Position numbers and translations under genes: made by a program
Shown here: one piece after another, positions 54,972 through 64,000 of the stretch
How positions within the stretch are numbered: the first letter of the stretch is position 1
How the letters are laid out: each line of letters opens with the position of its first letter
NCBI GenBank assembly: GCA_038659295.1
Contig: JASNGC010000003.1
Span: 620,001 to 684,000 of the forward strand
Direction of reading: 5' to 3'
DNA length: 64,000 nucleotides
Source: Enterocytospora artemiae
Lineage: Eukaryota > Microsporidia
Notes under the pieces: generated by a model
Told to the model about the DNA's origin: nothing
The model's input: only the letters and a program-made list of their open reading frames with translations
Databases searched by the model: none

Positions 54972-57350
54972 ATGTCCTCCGTAAAAAATATTTTCTTCAA
55001 AGATTTGCTCTTATTCCTTAAAATGGCTAATAATGAAATAACTGTGATCGTTTGCAAAAACGAATTTAATGGCCAGTATGTTCCTAGCATGTCGAAAGTT
55101 GACAAAAACACCATCAACTGCAACAGCAGCGAGTACACTCTGGTTCCATTCCACGAAATCCGTCAATGGATCATCAACAACAGAAATAAATCCCAAATTA
55201 TTTTACAACTATTGAAATTTTGCAACTTGAGCAATATTGGGTTTGTTCTAAAGATGTTTCCACCACACAAATATGTGAAATCTACTGGAGGCCAATCCTC
55301 GAGAGATGATACCGACAGTATGTACAAAGGTTTGGAACACATCAGCTTATCAGATGGACAAAACAGAGAGGAAATCTCCATGATCATTTCAGAGTCATAC
55401 TCATTCCTTCCTGAAGTTTCCAGGTTATTGCATGGAACTGGTACAGTGCCACGAAAGAGACATAAAGATAATGCAACCAGTTTATCGTCTGCAGAAACAA
55501 GAAGACACAAACTGTTTAGGAATACGTTTCTGAAGATGTTAAATGAAAATGAGGCAAATACTGGTGCAACCATGGATTTAAACACCTCCCAAAAACTTGT
55601 TGGTACTATTTCTGAATTTATCTGTCGTAATCAATTTATAGAGAACCACTATAACATAGAAGTAGTACTCGATTTGATTAAAAAATTGAAAAAACTGGTG
55701 TCGCCAGGTGTTTCAATACTCAGCCCGGATGTTATTCGTCGAATGTGCAGCAGTACAAATGAGGCACGAAGATATTATGGATTGAGGTTGTCTATTGTGC
55801 TTGGAGAGGATATTCCATGCAGTATGGTTTTTGATCAGAGTAAAGCCATTAGAGACACTGTCATCAGTTATAATGGGAAGCTGGACAATACGGAGTTGAA
55901 GGACAGAGCAAATCCAATAGAGTACATAAAGAGCCTGTGCAACTCATCTCTGGAGACCTTGACATTCACCAATGGTTTTAGTGAATTGCTTGCTGAGATT
56001 GTGAAGGTAGATCAATATTCCTATAAATACTTGACAGTCCTTGTCAACACTATAATTGCCAGCAACAATCTGTATGAATGCAGGGAGATTCTTTATGATC
56101 TGTTGTGCCAAGATGACTGGCGACTTCAGAAGCAGTGTGTAAGGTACTTTGCCTTTACGGGAGAATATCTGCTGATCTTCGACATATTGCTTAAATCAGA
56201 GAATTTGGGGTTTATCCAATACATAAAACAGGTCTTACAGCAAATAAGGCCAGACTTCCCATCCATTGATACTTTCTACCAGCAGGGATTTGACTTCTTA
56301 ATCAAAAGCAATACAAACTGTAGACAAAGTGGTGGGATTTGTGAATATTTCTTATTGGCTACAGACCACCTGAGAGTATTCAAACAAGCAGTACAAATCT
56401 TGCTGGGCTGTGGCAACACTTATACACAGTTTCATTGTCTGAATTTGTTGAAGCGGCTGATTCAAAAACTTGATTTGTTGGAAAAGATAGACTTTGAATT
56501 GAACAGACTAGGAGACTATGTGGGTTCTAGTACCAACGGGCATAACCTGTCCTATGATCTAAAAGGCTCTCCTTTGGTTAACTCCGAAAATAAAAGACAG
56601 CTATTCAGATGGGCATTGGTAGAGTGTGCGATCAACAAAAGCAATTTGAATAATCCCACAGACATCATGGTTATTCCACTGGTCCCTCTGGTCATCTTAA
56701 TATCGTTCAATTTTATTCTTTCAGACTCATTTTCTGTGAAAAACTGTGGAATATCACTTTTCACAGAAATCATTGGGAGAATCGAGAGGAAAGGCAAAGG
56801 GGATTCTAAGGAAGAGGCCACAACATTCGAGAAAATATTGTTTTTGGACAGTAATCTCCGGAGTGTGATATATGAATACAGACAGCTGCTGCCATTTTAT
56901 GTACTAATGATCTACCAGAGAATAAAGATCAACCAGAGGGAAATGGATTTTACGAATGGAAAGTTGGATGGGTTGATGAGAATTAAAGCTGCGAGTGTGA
57001 TTCTGTCTCAGAATGGAGAATATTCGGAAGAAAACACTGTCTATAAGAGAAAAATCACATTTCACAACAAAAGTGAGAAGCATATTTTGCTGCATCTAAT
57101 TGAAATGCTGAACGGAAATGAGTATCAGATGGAGGCCATTGAATATATAAGGGCCAACCTTGGAATGGATGCATCGAATAGCTATCTAGAGCAGATTTAT
57201 CCAGAACAAGCAAGAGTCTTTATCAGCGAGATTATCAAGCGCAAGGGTTATGTGGGATTTATACAAGAAGAACTATCCAAAAGAATTGGAAGCTGGGATA
57301 TATTTTGTGGTTGGGATTTCCAGTATGATATTGATTTATTAATTAAATGA
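54972..57350 (+). CDS. Large helical protein of unknown function
   Basis: 792 residues, mostly helical with repeated short hydrophobic-rich helices from about 190 to 600 that suggest a HEAT or ARM-type solenoid. It has no membrane segment, no catalytic motif and no cysteine clusters. The N-terminus is hydrophobic enough (FKDLLLFLKM) to be buried rather than exported. No family is recognised. An ATG at 55023 is an alternative start. Confidence 0.6.
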   Translation: MSSVKNIFFKDLLLFLKMANNEITVIVCKNEFNGQYVPSMSKVDKNTINCNSSEYTLVPFHEIRQWIINNRNKSQIILQLLKFCNLSNIGFVLKMFPPHKYVKSTGGQSSRDDTDSMYKGLEHISLSDGQNREEISMIISESYSFLPEVSRLLHGTGTVPRKRHKDNATSLSSAETRRHKLFRNTFLKMLNENEANTGATMDLNTSQKLVGTISEFICRNQFIENHYNIEVVLDLIKKLKKLVSPGVSILSPDVIRRMCSSTNEARRYYGLRLSIVLGEDIPCSMVFDQSKAIRDTVISYNGKLDNTELKDRANPIEYIKSLCNSSLETLTFTNGFSELLAEIVKVDQYSYKYLTVLVNTIIASNNLYECREILYDLLCQDDWRLQKQCVRYFAFTGEYLLIFDILLKSENLGFIQYIKQVLQQIRPDFPSIDTFYQQGFDFLIKSNTNCRQSGGICEYFLLATDHLRVFKQAVQILLGCGNTYTQFHCLNLLKRLIQKLDLLEKIDFELNRLGDYVGSSTNGHNLSYDLKGSPLVNSENKRQLFRWALVECAINKSNLNNPTDIMVIPLVPLVILISFNFILSDSFSVKNCGISLFTEIIGRIERKGKGDSKEEATTFEKILFLDSNLRSVIYEYRQLLPFYVLMIYQRIKINQREMDFTNGKLDGLMRIKAASVILSQNGEYSEENTVYKRKITFHNKSEKHILLHLIEMLNGNEYQMEAIEYIRANLGMDASNSYLEQIYPEQARVFISEIIKRKGYVGFIQEELSKRIGSWDIFCGWDFQYDIDLLIK

Positions 57351-60345
57351 TTTTAAAAATTTTTGTATTCTGGCATACATTATTAGTTGTGATGTATATT
57401 GTAAAGCCTAATAATATATTGGTGTGTATTGTGTATTAAAAGCATACTGATTAGTTTTCCAAGACCATGGTTTGTGATGATTAACTCTTTCTAGATATCA
57501 AACTTTGTATGTTGTAGATTTGGAGATGATTAAAGATAGTTGAATCGGTCTGATATACCCTGTGAACCTTACGTCCTGATCTGACATCTGAAGAATTATA
57601 CATTAGCTTAGTATACCACACAACAAGATAGAATTCTCAACATTTGTTATACACTGTTGACCTAGACAATCAATATTATACATAAGTTCCATGTTTGCTG
57701 GTATGTTCTCAAAAAATCACTGTATGAAAATCTAAAGTTTTCAAGTGTATTGGTCAATATCAAGTATATATTCAGAAAATATTTAACAAGTAACTTTCTT
57801 GATAACCAATTGGAAACAGTGTATGTCTATCAATATAAATAAATACATTAAAATATTTGCAATAGTATTGAATAATACGTCTAGCAAAGATTCAGATATC
57901 CTTCAAAATTTAACAGCAATAAATTATAGAAATTATAGAATATGTTACATCAATTAGTATCCTCATATTTCAAACCCAATCATTTTATCAAGTCATTTAT
58001 TATATAAGATTCACACACAGCATATATCAGGTACATATCATGGTAAAGTTATCTGTCACATACATAACAAATCATGTGTGAGAAATATATTAATCAATTT
58101 CAATCAATACAGCCATATGATGATAATTCAACAGACATCACTGATAGATGAATTTCTGTGTGAGGATCACAATATAAAGTTTGACTCAAACATAAATCAA
58201 TTGGCAAGAGAAAAATCAATTGTTACCATATCAATTATAGTAACCTAACAATAAAATAAACAATTAATTGATTCAATTGCCTACAGTCAATTAAAAGCAT
58301 ACATAAGTTGTTTCTATGTATAGCCACAATATTTTGTTCTATGGGATCTTACACATTCTGTACATATTACTATTTACAAATGTTGTTAAATATATCATTA
58401 CATATTTTTCAAATATATACATGCAAATCAACATATAGAAGATTTTCATTGTTGTTGGACTATACTTGTATTCTTTATTGAATTCAAACAAGATATCAGA
58501 TTGTGTGTTTAGTGATTACAAGAGCAATGTGGTTTTTAATTAACATATCACATATTAATTCGGATTCAATGAATGACACATCAATATCGATTGTACGCAC
58601 CAAATATTTTAACTGAATGGTTCAATTAATATGCATGAAATACAGCATCCACTGTGTGAATTTTGATGATTGGCTATACCGACAAAACTATTAAAGTTCA
58701 AATCACATAATAATCTTGATTCCATAAATGGATTTATTAACTATTTAGATGACTCTATAAAAATTCAGCCGGAATACTTCAACTCACAAGTGTTTGGTCT
58801 ATAAATGATTTACAAAAAGGTCGAGCTTTTAACTTACATTTCATTATATATATTTGAAATGTAAAAATGTTTTGAATCTATTCACATAAATAAAACCATC
58901 AATATTTATTAAAGTGAGGATGATACTTGTTTTTTAAAATAGTTGTATAATTAAATTAAAACTACATTGATATATGTCATTATATAAGAATTGTAGTAAT
59001 TACATAGTTGAATCTTCTTAGCTTGAAATGTATAACGGTTATTTTTGGGATGATAGCTTCTAATCAGATGCAATATTTCCATTTAACAGCCAATTGTAAA
59101 GAGCTGAAGCTTCCTGATTATTCACTACATCAATAATTTTGTACAATTGATATATATTGCTTAGCTATCAGTATATAAGAATTAAACTGTAACGTTTATG
59201 ATTGTACAAAATACATTTTATTAATAAGTTAATATTGTCTCTCTACAACTTGTACAATATTATTCTTATATAGTGGATTCGATATTCAACTATATTGGTT
59301 ATGAGAAATACTCTATTGCATGATCAAATATATCATGGAGATTTAATAGATCAAGATGCTCATGGTTTTAATATAGAGTTAGTTGTGCATGCAATATATG
59401 CTGATATCGATGAAAATGGTTTGTTCTTATCTAAATTGGTAGTATTTACTTGAGAAATGAATAAATAATCACAGCATCCTTGTATTAAAATATCGGAAGT
59501 GGATTGCTAAGGATAACTACATCAGAGAATAATATGACGGTAATGTTTTATTAACTTCTCATGCAGGATGGTTTGATGTAAAATCAAAAGAAACCTCAAA
59601 TTTTGTTGAATTGCGTTGTTTGATTTATGGCTGGAACAGATATTTCCATAGCTAAGTCTTAAAACATTTGAATATTTTGCAACGATGGTGCATAAATATT
59701 TATTTAAAATACGAAAACCCTATTCCATGGCAATATCAGTGATGATAAATTTGTAATGAAAAAATCCAGGTCAACTATTTACAATCCAATTTGACGACAA
59801 CCCTTCACATCATATGGTTGGAATTGTTAAAGCGTTGCATTAAGATATAATTGAAATCTATCAACTGCTTTTCCAAGGTCATAAATCCAAGATCGCATAT
59901 TGTTCAATTTCAACTACACTCATCTAATATCATGGGACTATATATATATCAAAGATAAAACCTACAACAATTACACTCAAAAATATATTCACAAAAATGA
60001 TGTATTTGTGTCCTTTCTCATTTGTTTATGATCAACGCTATTGGGTTGTCCTAATGCTTTATCAAAAAGCTCAAGTTGAGATACTGTGGTCAAAATAAAT
60101 TTATTGATCATAAGTTATGCCAAATTATAGTATATACTCTTTATTTTTGTGTATGGTTGTATTTGGTAATATGATTGTACAAATAATTCCACCCCATCAA
60201 CTATATTAACACCTGGGCATCTGACAAGAACTTTCGTCAAAACCACATATACCGAAATGATGATTCTATTTCAGAGAGTACTTAATAAGATCAAAAATAA
60301 AACAAAATAGTTGTAAATTGTCCGGGATTTATTAATCAAACAGAA
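57351..60345. other. AT-rich gene-free island
   Basis: 2,995 bp with no ORF of 60 codons on either strand, in a window where other gaps are below 700 bp. Four 60-nt lines I counted contain 14-17 G+C, against 27-28 in two nearby coding lines. It holds dispersed short repeats (TATATAAGAATT twice and its reverse complement, TTGTACAA four times, ATTAAAAGCATAC twice) and a nested inverted repeat at 59172-59272. No tRNA, rRNA or snoRNA signature is visible. It could be a centromere-like region, an untranslated or noncoding RNA locus, or decayed sequence. Confidence 0.75.
59172..59272. repeat. Nested inverted repeat within the AT-rich island
   Basis: TATATAAGAAT at 59172-59182 is complementary to ATTCTTATATA at 59262-59272. 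Inside this pair, TTGTACAA at 59202-59209 can pair with TTGTACAA at 59250-59257, and between the outer and inner left arms TAAAC (59183-59187) can pair with GTTTA (59194-59198). The stems are AT-rich and could arise by chance. Confidence 0.4.
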
Positions 60346-60660
60346 TCATTCCTTCCAATCAAATAAACACTTTGTACATTTATAGAATATGGTCATTGGC
60401 TCATCAGCAGATCTTGTCTGGATTTCCTTGTATAATGCCTCCCCGTTGGAACATTTTGGACATTTTGTTTTACACTTCTGACCATATTTCATCTCATCTT
60501 CCTGTCCCAGTATTTTTTCGATGTTTTTTACAGAGTTGTGCATAACGTGCGATAAAATGCTCGATAGCTTGTATGTGAATGGGCAGGAGGCACAGCTCAG
60601 ATTCATAGACTGTAATTGCTCACACCTCAGCATGTTCTTACAAAACGGGCAGAAGTGCAT
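60346..60660 (-). CDS. RPC11: RNA polymerase III subunit RPC11 (POLR3K)
   Basis: 104 residues with two zinc ribbons: CPFC/CASC at the N-terminus and CPKC/CTKC at the C-terminus. The QTRSADEPMTIFYKC block is the TFIIS-like motif specific to this subunit, which stimulates RNA cleavage by Pol III. The ATG at 60660 is the first in the frame; the frame before it starts with TTG. Confidence 0.93.
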   Translation of the reverse strand: MHFCPFCKNMLRCEQLQSMNLSCASCPFTYKLSSILSHVMHNSVKNIEKILGQEDEMKYGQKCKTKCPKCSNGEALYKEIQTRSADEPMTIFYKCTKCLFDWKE

Positions 60661-60780
60661 TAGGCCCAAAAAATAGAGTAAATTTTAGAACTTCCAGTCA
60701 TCTCGGTAATTTAGAGCCGGAGATTAATCAAATCGATTATTTCTCCGAAAATTCAAGCAATAATTTTAACAATAGAATAT

Positions 60781-62586
60781 TTATTTTGTTTTCGACGAGC
60801 ATCTATCAAGTCGTAGTTGTGCTTGGCCTTTAATTTCGCCTTTCACTAGCTTCAGTTCGTTGGTGGAAATGCCCAAACTTTCCAGGACATTCAGTTTTTT
60901 CAATAGTTTTGGCCAGACCACTTCATCAATAGTATCTTTGCAGACCAAGTAATGAATGTCAACACTGTCCTTCTGACCGATTCTGTGGATTCTGTCCTCA
61001 GCCTGCATCATGGTTCCTGGGTTCCAGTACAGCTCTGCAAATACAACCGCCTTACCCGCAGTAAGGGTGAGACCGGTCGAGCATGCCGTTATACTCAAAA
61101 GTGCTATTTTTATACTACTATCGTTCTGATAGCCTTCAACCAATGAGTGTCTTTTCGATTTGGTTGTGCTGCCATCCAGTCTGATATAGCTACACTTCAT
61201 AGAAATTAGAAACTCCTCGACTTCATTCATCATTTCCTGGTGATGTGCAAACACCAAAAATTTCATGTTCTTTTCCGATAGTCCTTTAATATAGTCAAGG
61301 ACTGCATCCTTCTTCAGGGAGACAGCATCCCGATATTGTTGCATGATATCGAATGAGACTTGATCACCGACGATATTTTCCGAGTTCTTTACTGTTGTTT
61401 TTTTGGAGGACTCTATCAGCACACATCTTCTGAACTTCTTGGGCAGCTGGCCCAGGACTTTATCCTTGCACCGTCTGATCATAATTTCCTTTTCCAAAAT
61501 CATTCCTAATTCCTCTGCATTGGAGCATCCAGAATAATCCATTCTGTTCCATACTTTCCGACCGTTGCAATATCTCATTCCATACTCTGGAAATGAGGGG
61601 AAAATTGTCTTGTCCAGGGCCTGGATCGTCGTGTACAGTTCTAGTGGTCTACTAACCGCAGGTGTGCCTGAAATCAGGACAAGTCTGGAGCATCTCTGCA
61701 AAATGGGCAGGAGCACTCTGGTTCTCTTAGTTGTGGTGGATTTCAATGAATGGCACTCGTCACAGATAATGACCCCATAGTTGTTGTTTCTGATAATCTC
61801 TTCAAATTTAGAGGCCTGGTTGTAGCTGATTATGGAGATAGTGTCGCCAAAATGCATTTTTTCTGTGACTATTGTAGATTCCATACCTAGGAACTGTGAA
61901 ACCGCATCCGACCAGTTGTGTAGAAGTGAAGCTGGAGCTATTATAAGAAGCGGAAACTCTAGGGAATAGTACTTTGCAATTGCAAGTGCCTGGACGGTCT
62001 TTCCAAGGCCCATGTCATCTGCAAGCAGTATCCTACCATTTTTGCTCAGTGCAAAAAGAACTGCTTCCCTTTGGAAATCCATCAGACACTCATAAATCTT
62101 ACCTGTCAAAACGAAATCTTCGCATGTCTTCGGCTTTTTTAACAATCTTATCACTCCTGCAGGTATTTTTTCGAATGGAATCTGATTTTTGGCCAACTCT
62201 GAGATCACAATATTATAATGCTCCTCTCTCACCAACCATTGATTCTGGGACAGGCAATAGATTGCCCCTGGCTGTGCAGCTAGGGCACACGCAATAACCT
62301 TGTTAGAAGGCCTGATCTGGATCAGCCCATCTTTTGTGAGAGATATCTTGATCCTTTCTGATTTGGCTGGTACCGCCGTCCTGTTTGCTTCAGGCCTTTT
62401 TTCTGAAGTATTTTCTGCTTGCTCACCAGAATTTGGCTTGATTTTCTTTGGTGTGGAGGAAGCACTGCTAGATTGGCTTAGATTACCAATGGGGTTGGTG
62501 TTATCTATTTTATTGGCTGCTTCTCTGGTACTCTTGCTTAAGTAGTTGTCAAATATTCTCTGGAAGTTTGGTTTCTTCCCAGTCAT
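60781..62586 (-). CDS. SMARCAL1/HARP-like annealing helicase
   Basis: 601 residues. A basic Ser-rich N-terminus of about 75 residues is followed by a HARP-like segment near 80-130 (LTKDGLIQIRPSNKVIA). The Snf2 core has Walker A DDMGLGKT near residue 190, DECH near 275, ISGTPAVSRP, and the C-terminal QAEDRIHRIGQKDSVD near 530. This layout matches SMARCAL1, which reanneals DNA behind stalled forks and binds RPA. CCCC lies 10 nt before the ATG. It is adjacent to RPC11. Confidence 0.85.
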   Translation of the reverse strand: MTGKKPNFQRIFDNYLSKSTREAANKIDNTNPIGNLSQSSSASSTPKKIKPNSGEQAENTSEKRPEANRTAVPAKSERIKISLTKDGLIQIRPSNKVIACALAAQPGAIYCLSQNQWLVREEHYNIVISELAKNQIPFEKIPAGVIRLLKKPKTCEDFVLTGKIYECLMDFQREAVLFALSKNGRILLADDMGLGKTVQALAIAKYYSLEFPLLIIAPASLLHNWSDAVSQFLGMESTIVTEKMHFGDTISIISYNQASKFEEIIRNNNYGVIICDECHSLKSTTTKRTRVLLPILQRCSRLVLISGTPAVSRPLELYTTIQALDKTIFPSFPEYGMRYCNGRKVWNRMDYSGCSNAEELGMILEKEIMIRRCKDKVLGQLPKKFRRCVLIESSKKTTVKNSENIVGDQVSFDIMQQYRDAVSLKKDAVLDYIKGLSEKNMKFLVFAHHQEMMNEVEEFLISMKCSYIRLDGSTTKSKRHSLVEGYQNDSSIKIALLSITACSTGLTLTAGKAVVFAELYWNPGTMMQAEDRIHRIGQKDSVDIHYLVCKDTIDEVVWPKLLKKLNVLESLGISTNELKLVKGEIKGQAQLRLDRCSSKTK

Positions 62587-62716
62587 GAATATTGGGGTGT
62601 CGAATGGAAACAAGAGAATAGTAGAAATTAAAGTTTTAGAATATTTGGAAAACCAAAACATAGCAATGTATAGTGTGAGATTAATGAATATCAATTTATT
62701 TCCTGTAAATACCTTT

Positions 62717-63556
62717 CTACTTCTTGGGGCTCCTAAAAAACACCATATTTGATACAAATCCAATAGAAGCCATAATCAGGAATATGACAATACACTCCTC
62801 CGTTTCAGCACTGGTCATGCCTTCGATTGCCAGGTTCAGATTACCATCTTTGATGGTCTCATTTGCAAAAAGGATATACTTCGAAGGCTTGTTGAAAACA
62901 ATGGAGGTGTATTGCAGGAGAATATGGGACCCAGAGATGGAAAACAGACTGGCCAGCAAGATGGTCTCTACTAACGAAATAACTGTATGGACAATATAGG
63001 CACTAATCAGAGCAATTGCAACAGCAGATCCCTTTCTATGTATTTCATTTTCAATTTGTAGTTGCTCTCTGCTCAGATAATATACCACGAATCCCACCAG
63101 AATCATTAAAAAAGTCTTTGCCGAGTTGACAGACATTATGATGAATATAGAAACAGCTAGGCTGAATATTAAGCTGAAGATATACAGGTCATTTGTAGGA
63201 ATGGGATCAAGGGCTAGCTGTATCCCAAGCTTTGCAGCAATTGTGATGGCTGTCTCCACAATTTTTTGGTACAGGACTGTGAAAGACAATGCAGTGTTTA
63301 GGAGGGCAGCAAGGTAGACAGTCATGAGTGTCTTTCTGCACCAGAGACCTCCAAAAGCTATCACCGCTACTCCTAGGAACGAAAGAAACAGGACCATAAA
63401 ATCATAGCTGATAAATTTGGACTCCAATGGTAAGCCCGAGAATGAACTGTGAGCTATTGTCCACTGTTCTGTGATGTATTTGACTTGAGAATAGCTGAAT
63501 CTCCAAATGTTCGCCACAAAAATAACTGCATATCTCAGAATGCTTTGTGGTATCAT
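62717..63556 (-). CDS. Polytopic membrane protein of unknown function
   Basis: 279 residues with about six to seven hydrophobic segments (for example VIFVANIWRF, FISYDFMVLFLSFLGVAV, IFSLIFSLAVSIFIIM, FLMILVGFVVYYL, ALISAYIVHTVISLVETILL, CIVIFLIMASIGFVSNMVFF) and short loops. The C-terminal end is basic (RSPKK). No family is recognised. It is the next minus-strand gene upstream of SMARCAL1. Confidence 0.65.
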   Translation of the reverse strand: MIPQSILRYAVIFVANIWRFSYSQVKYITEQWTIAHSSFSGLPLESKFISYDFMVLFLSFLGVAVIAFGGLWCRKTLMTVYLAALLNTALSFTVLYQKIVETAITIAAKLGIQLALDPIPTNDLYIFSLIFSLAVSIFIIMSVNSAKTFLMILVGFVVYYLSREQLQIENEIHRKGSAVAIALISAYIVHTVISLVETILLASLFSISGSHILLQYTSIVFNKPSKYILFANETIKDGNLNLAIEGMTSAETEECIVIFLIMASIGFVSNMVFFRSPKK

Positions 63557-63963
63557 AAGGATTTGAGCGGTGCAAGATATCTATCCAAAACCTCTGATAA
63601 TAGGGAACAAATAATAATATTTATTATTTGGGAAGTGTGATTGCTCTATCAAACAAGAGGTTGAATTGTGGTTTTTACAACCTTTGCTGGACAATTAAAT
63701 GTTATTCCCGGAATCAAAAATACTCTTGTTAATTTCAGAGTAATTTTCAAATTTGCCTCTACATCTCTGAAGAGCAGATATCCCCTTAGAATTATGGTGT
63801 ATGTGTATTTCTGACCCACTCAGTTGCAATTGTCGCTGTCAATGTCACGTCCTGGTAGAAATTCCTATTAATACCTAGCTCTGATAGTCAAATAATAAAT
63901 GTTGGAGAAATTTATTTTTTAGAAAAATTTTTCATAAAAAAATAACCAGAAATTTCAAGAGGA
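63557..63963. other. Divergent intergenic region near the window edge
   Basis: 407 bp. AAATTT-type elements appear three times between 63908 and 63957, close to the ATG at 63964, as before the ribosomal protein genes. Nothing else is seen. Confidence 0.4.
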
Positions 63964-64000
63964 ATGATAAACAAATGCATGGACTACATAAATAAGGAAA
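63964..64000 (+). CDS. Possible start of a gene truncated by the window end
   Basis: An ATG at 63964 opens 12 codons to the window end with no stop. The AAATTT-type elements just upstream are those seen before ribosomal protein genes, so a ribosomal protein gene may begin here, but the stretch is too short to identify. Confidence 0.3.
   Translation, partial: MINKCMDYINKE

Noticed and set aside
1..64000. tRNA, rRNA, CRISPR arrays and transposons
   Set aside because: I read the intergenic sequence and saw no B-box GTTCGA-type loops in a tRNA context, no rRNA-like block, no direct-repeat array, and no transposase.

Overview
The window looks like a stretch of a microsporidian nuclear genome, meaning an intron-poor, compact eukaryotic intracellular parasite. 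Four observations support this. Genes for clearly eukaryotic proteins (Mot1, MCM5, RPA32, Cdc20, Brr6, Sec61-gamma, a Pol III subunit, ribosomal proteins) run as uninterrupted single ORFs on both strands. Most intergenic gaps are 100-400 bp. Many start codons have a CCC or CCCC run within about 0-15 nt upstream. The three ribosomal protein genes also carry AAATTT-type palindromic elements. The last two features match signals described for microsporidia. I do not name a genus. I saw no tRNA, rRNA, CRISPR array or recognisable transposon, and no intron I could support. Starts given here are ATG codons. Where several were possible I preferred the ATG next to a CCC run.

Layout. 0-5.5 kb holds a Rad6-type E2, a B-type cyclin and a large cullin-like protein. 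5.9-8.2 kb holds a bacterial-type thymidine kinase and three small minus-strand membrane or secretory genes, one a Bet1-like SNARE. 8.6-10.8 kb holds a BRCA2-family gene with a BRC repeat, interrupted by one in-frame TAA inside its DNA-binding domain. 11-19 kb holds CNOT9/Caf40, a CCCH protein, an Atm1-like ABC half-transporter, a WD40 protein, RPL18 and a Dph4-like J protein. 19-33 kb holds Cdc20, NF-YA/Hap2, Mot1, a Cys/Lys-repeat protein, an RNF121-like RING protein, a bZIP factor and a Rho-like GTPase with unusual catalytic positions. 33-46 kb holds a Nup54-like protein, RPB10, a myosin regulatory light chain, MCM5, RPA32, a putative secreted protein and a DDX60-like Ski2 helicase. 46-57 kb holds a PITP, a secreted acidic protein, RPS9, an Sm-like protein, 6-phosphogluconate dehydrogenase, RPL21, Brr6, Sec61-gamma and a large helical protein. 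57.35-60.35 kb is a 3 kb AT-rich gene-free island, which is exceptional here. 60-64 kb holds RPC11, a SMARCAL1/HARP annealing helicase and a polytopic membrane protein.

Taken together the genes are mostly housekeeping. Several belong to DNA replication and recombination-mediated repair (BRCA2-like, RPA32, MCM5, SMARCAL1-like, Rad6). Others serve the cell cycle (cyclin, Cdc20, cullin-like) and the nuclear envelope or ER (Brr6, Nup54-like, Sec61-gamma, RNF121-like). The points most worth a second look are the interrupted BRCA2 gene, the 3 kb AT-rich island with its nested inverted repeats, the Rho-like GTPase with altered G1 and G3 residues, and the Cys/Lys-repeat protein.
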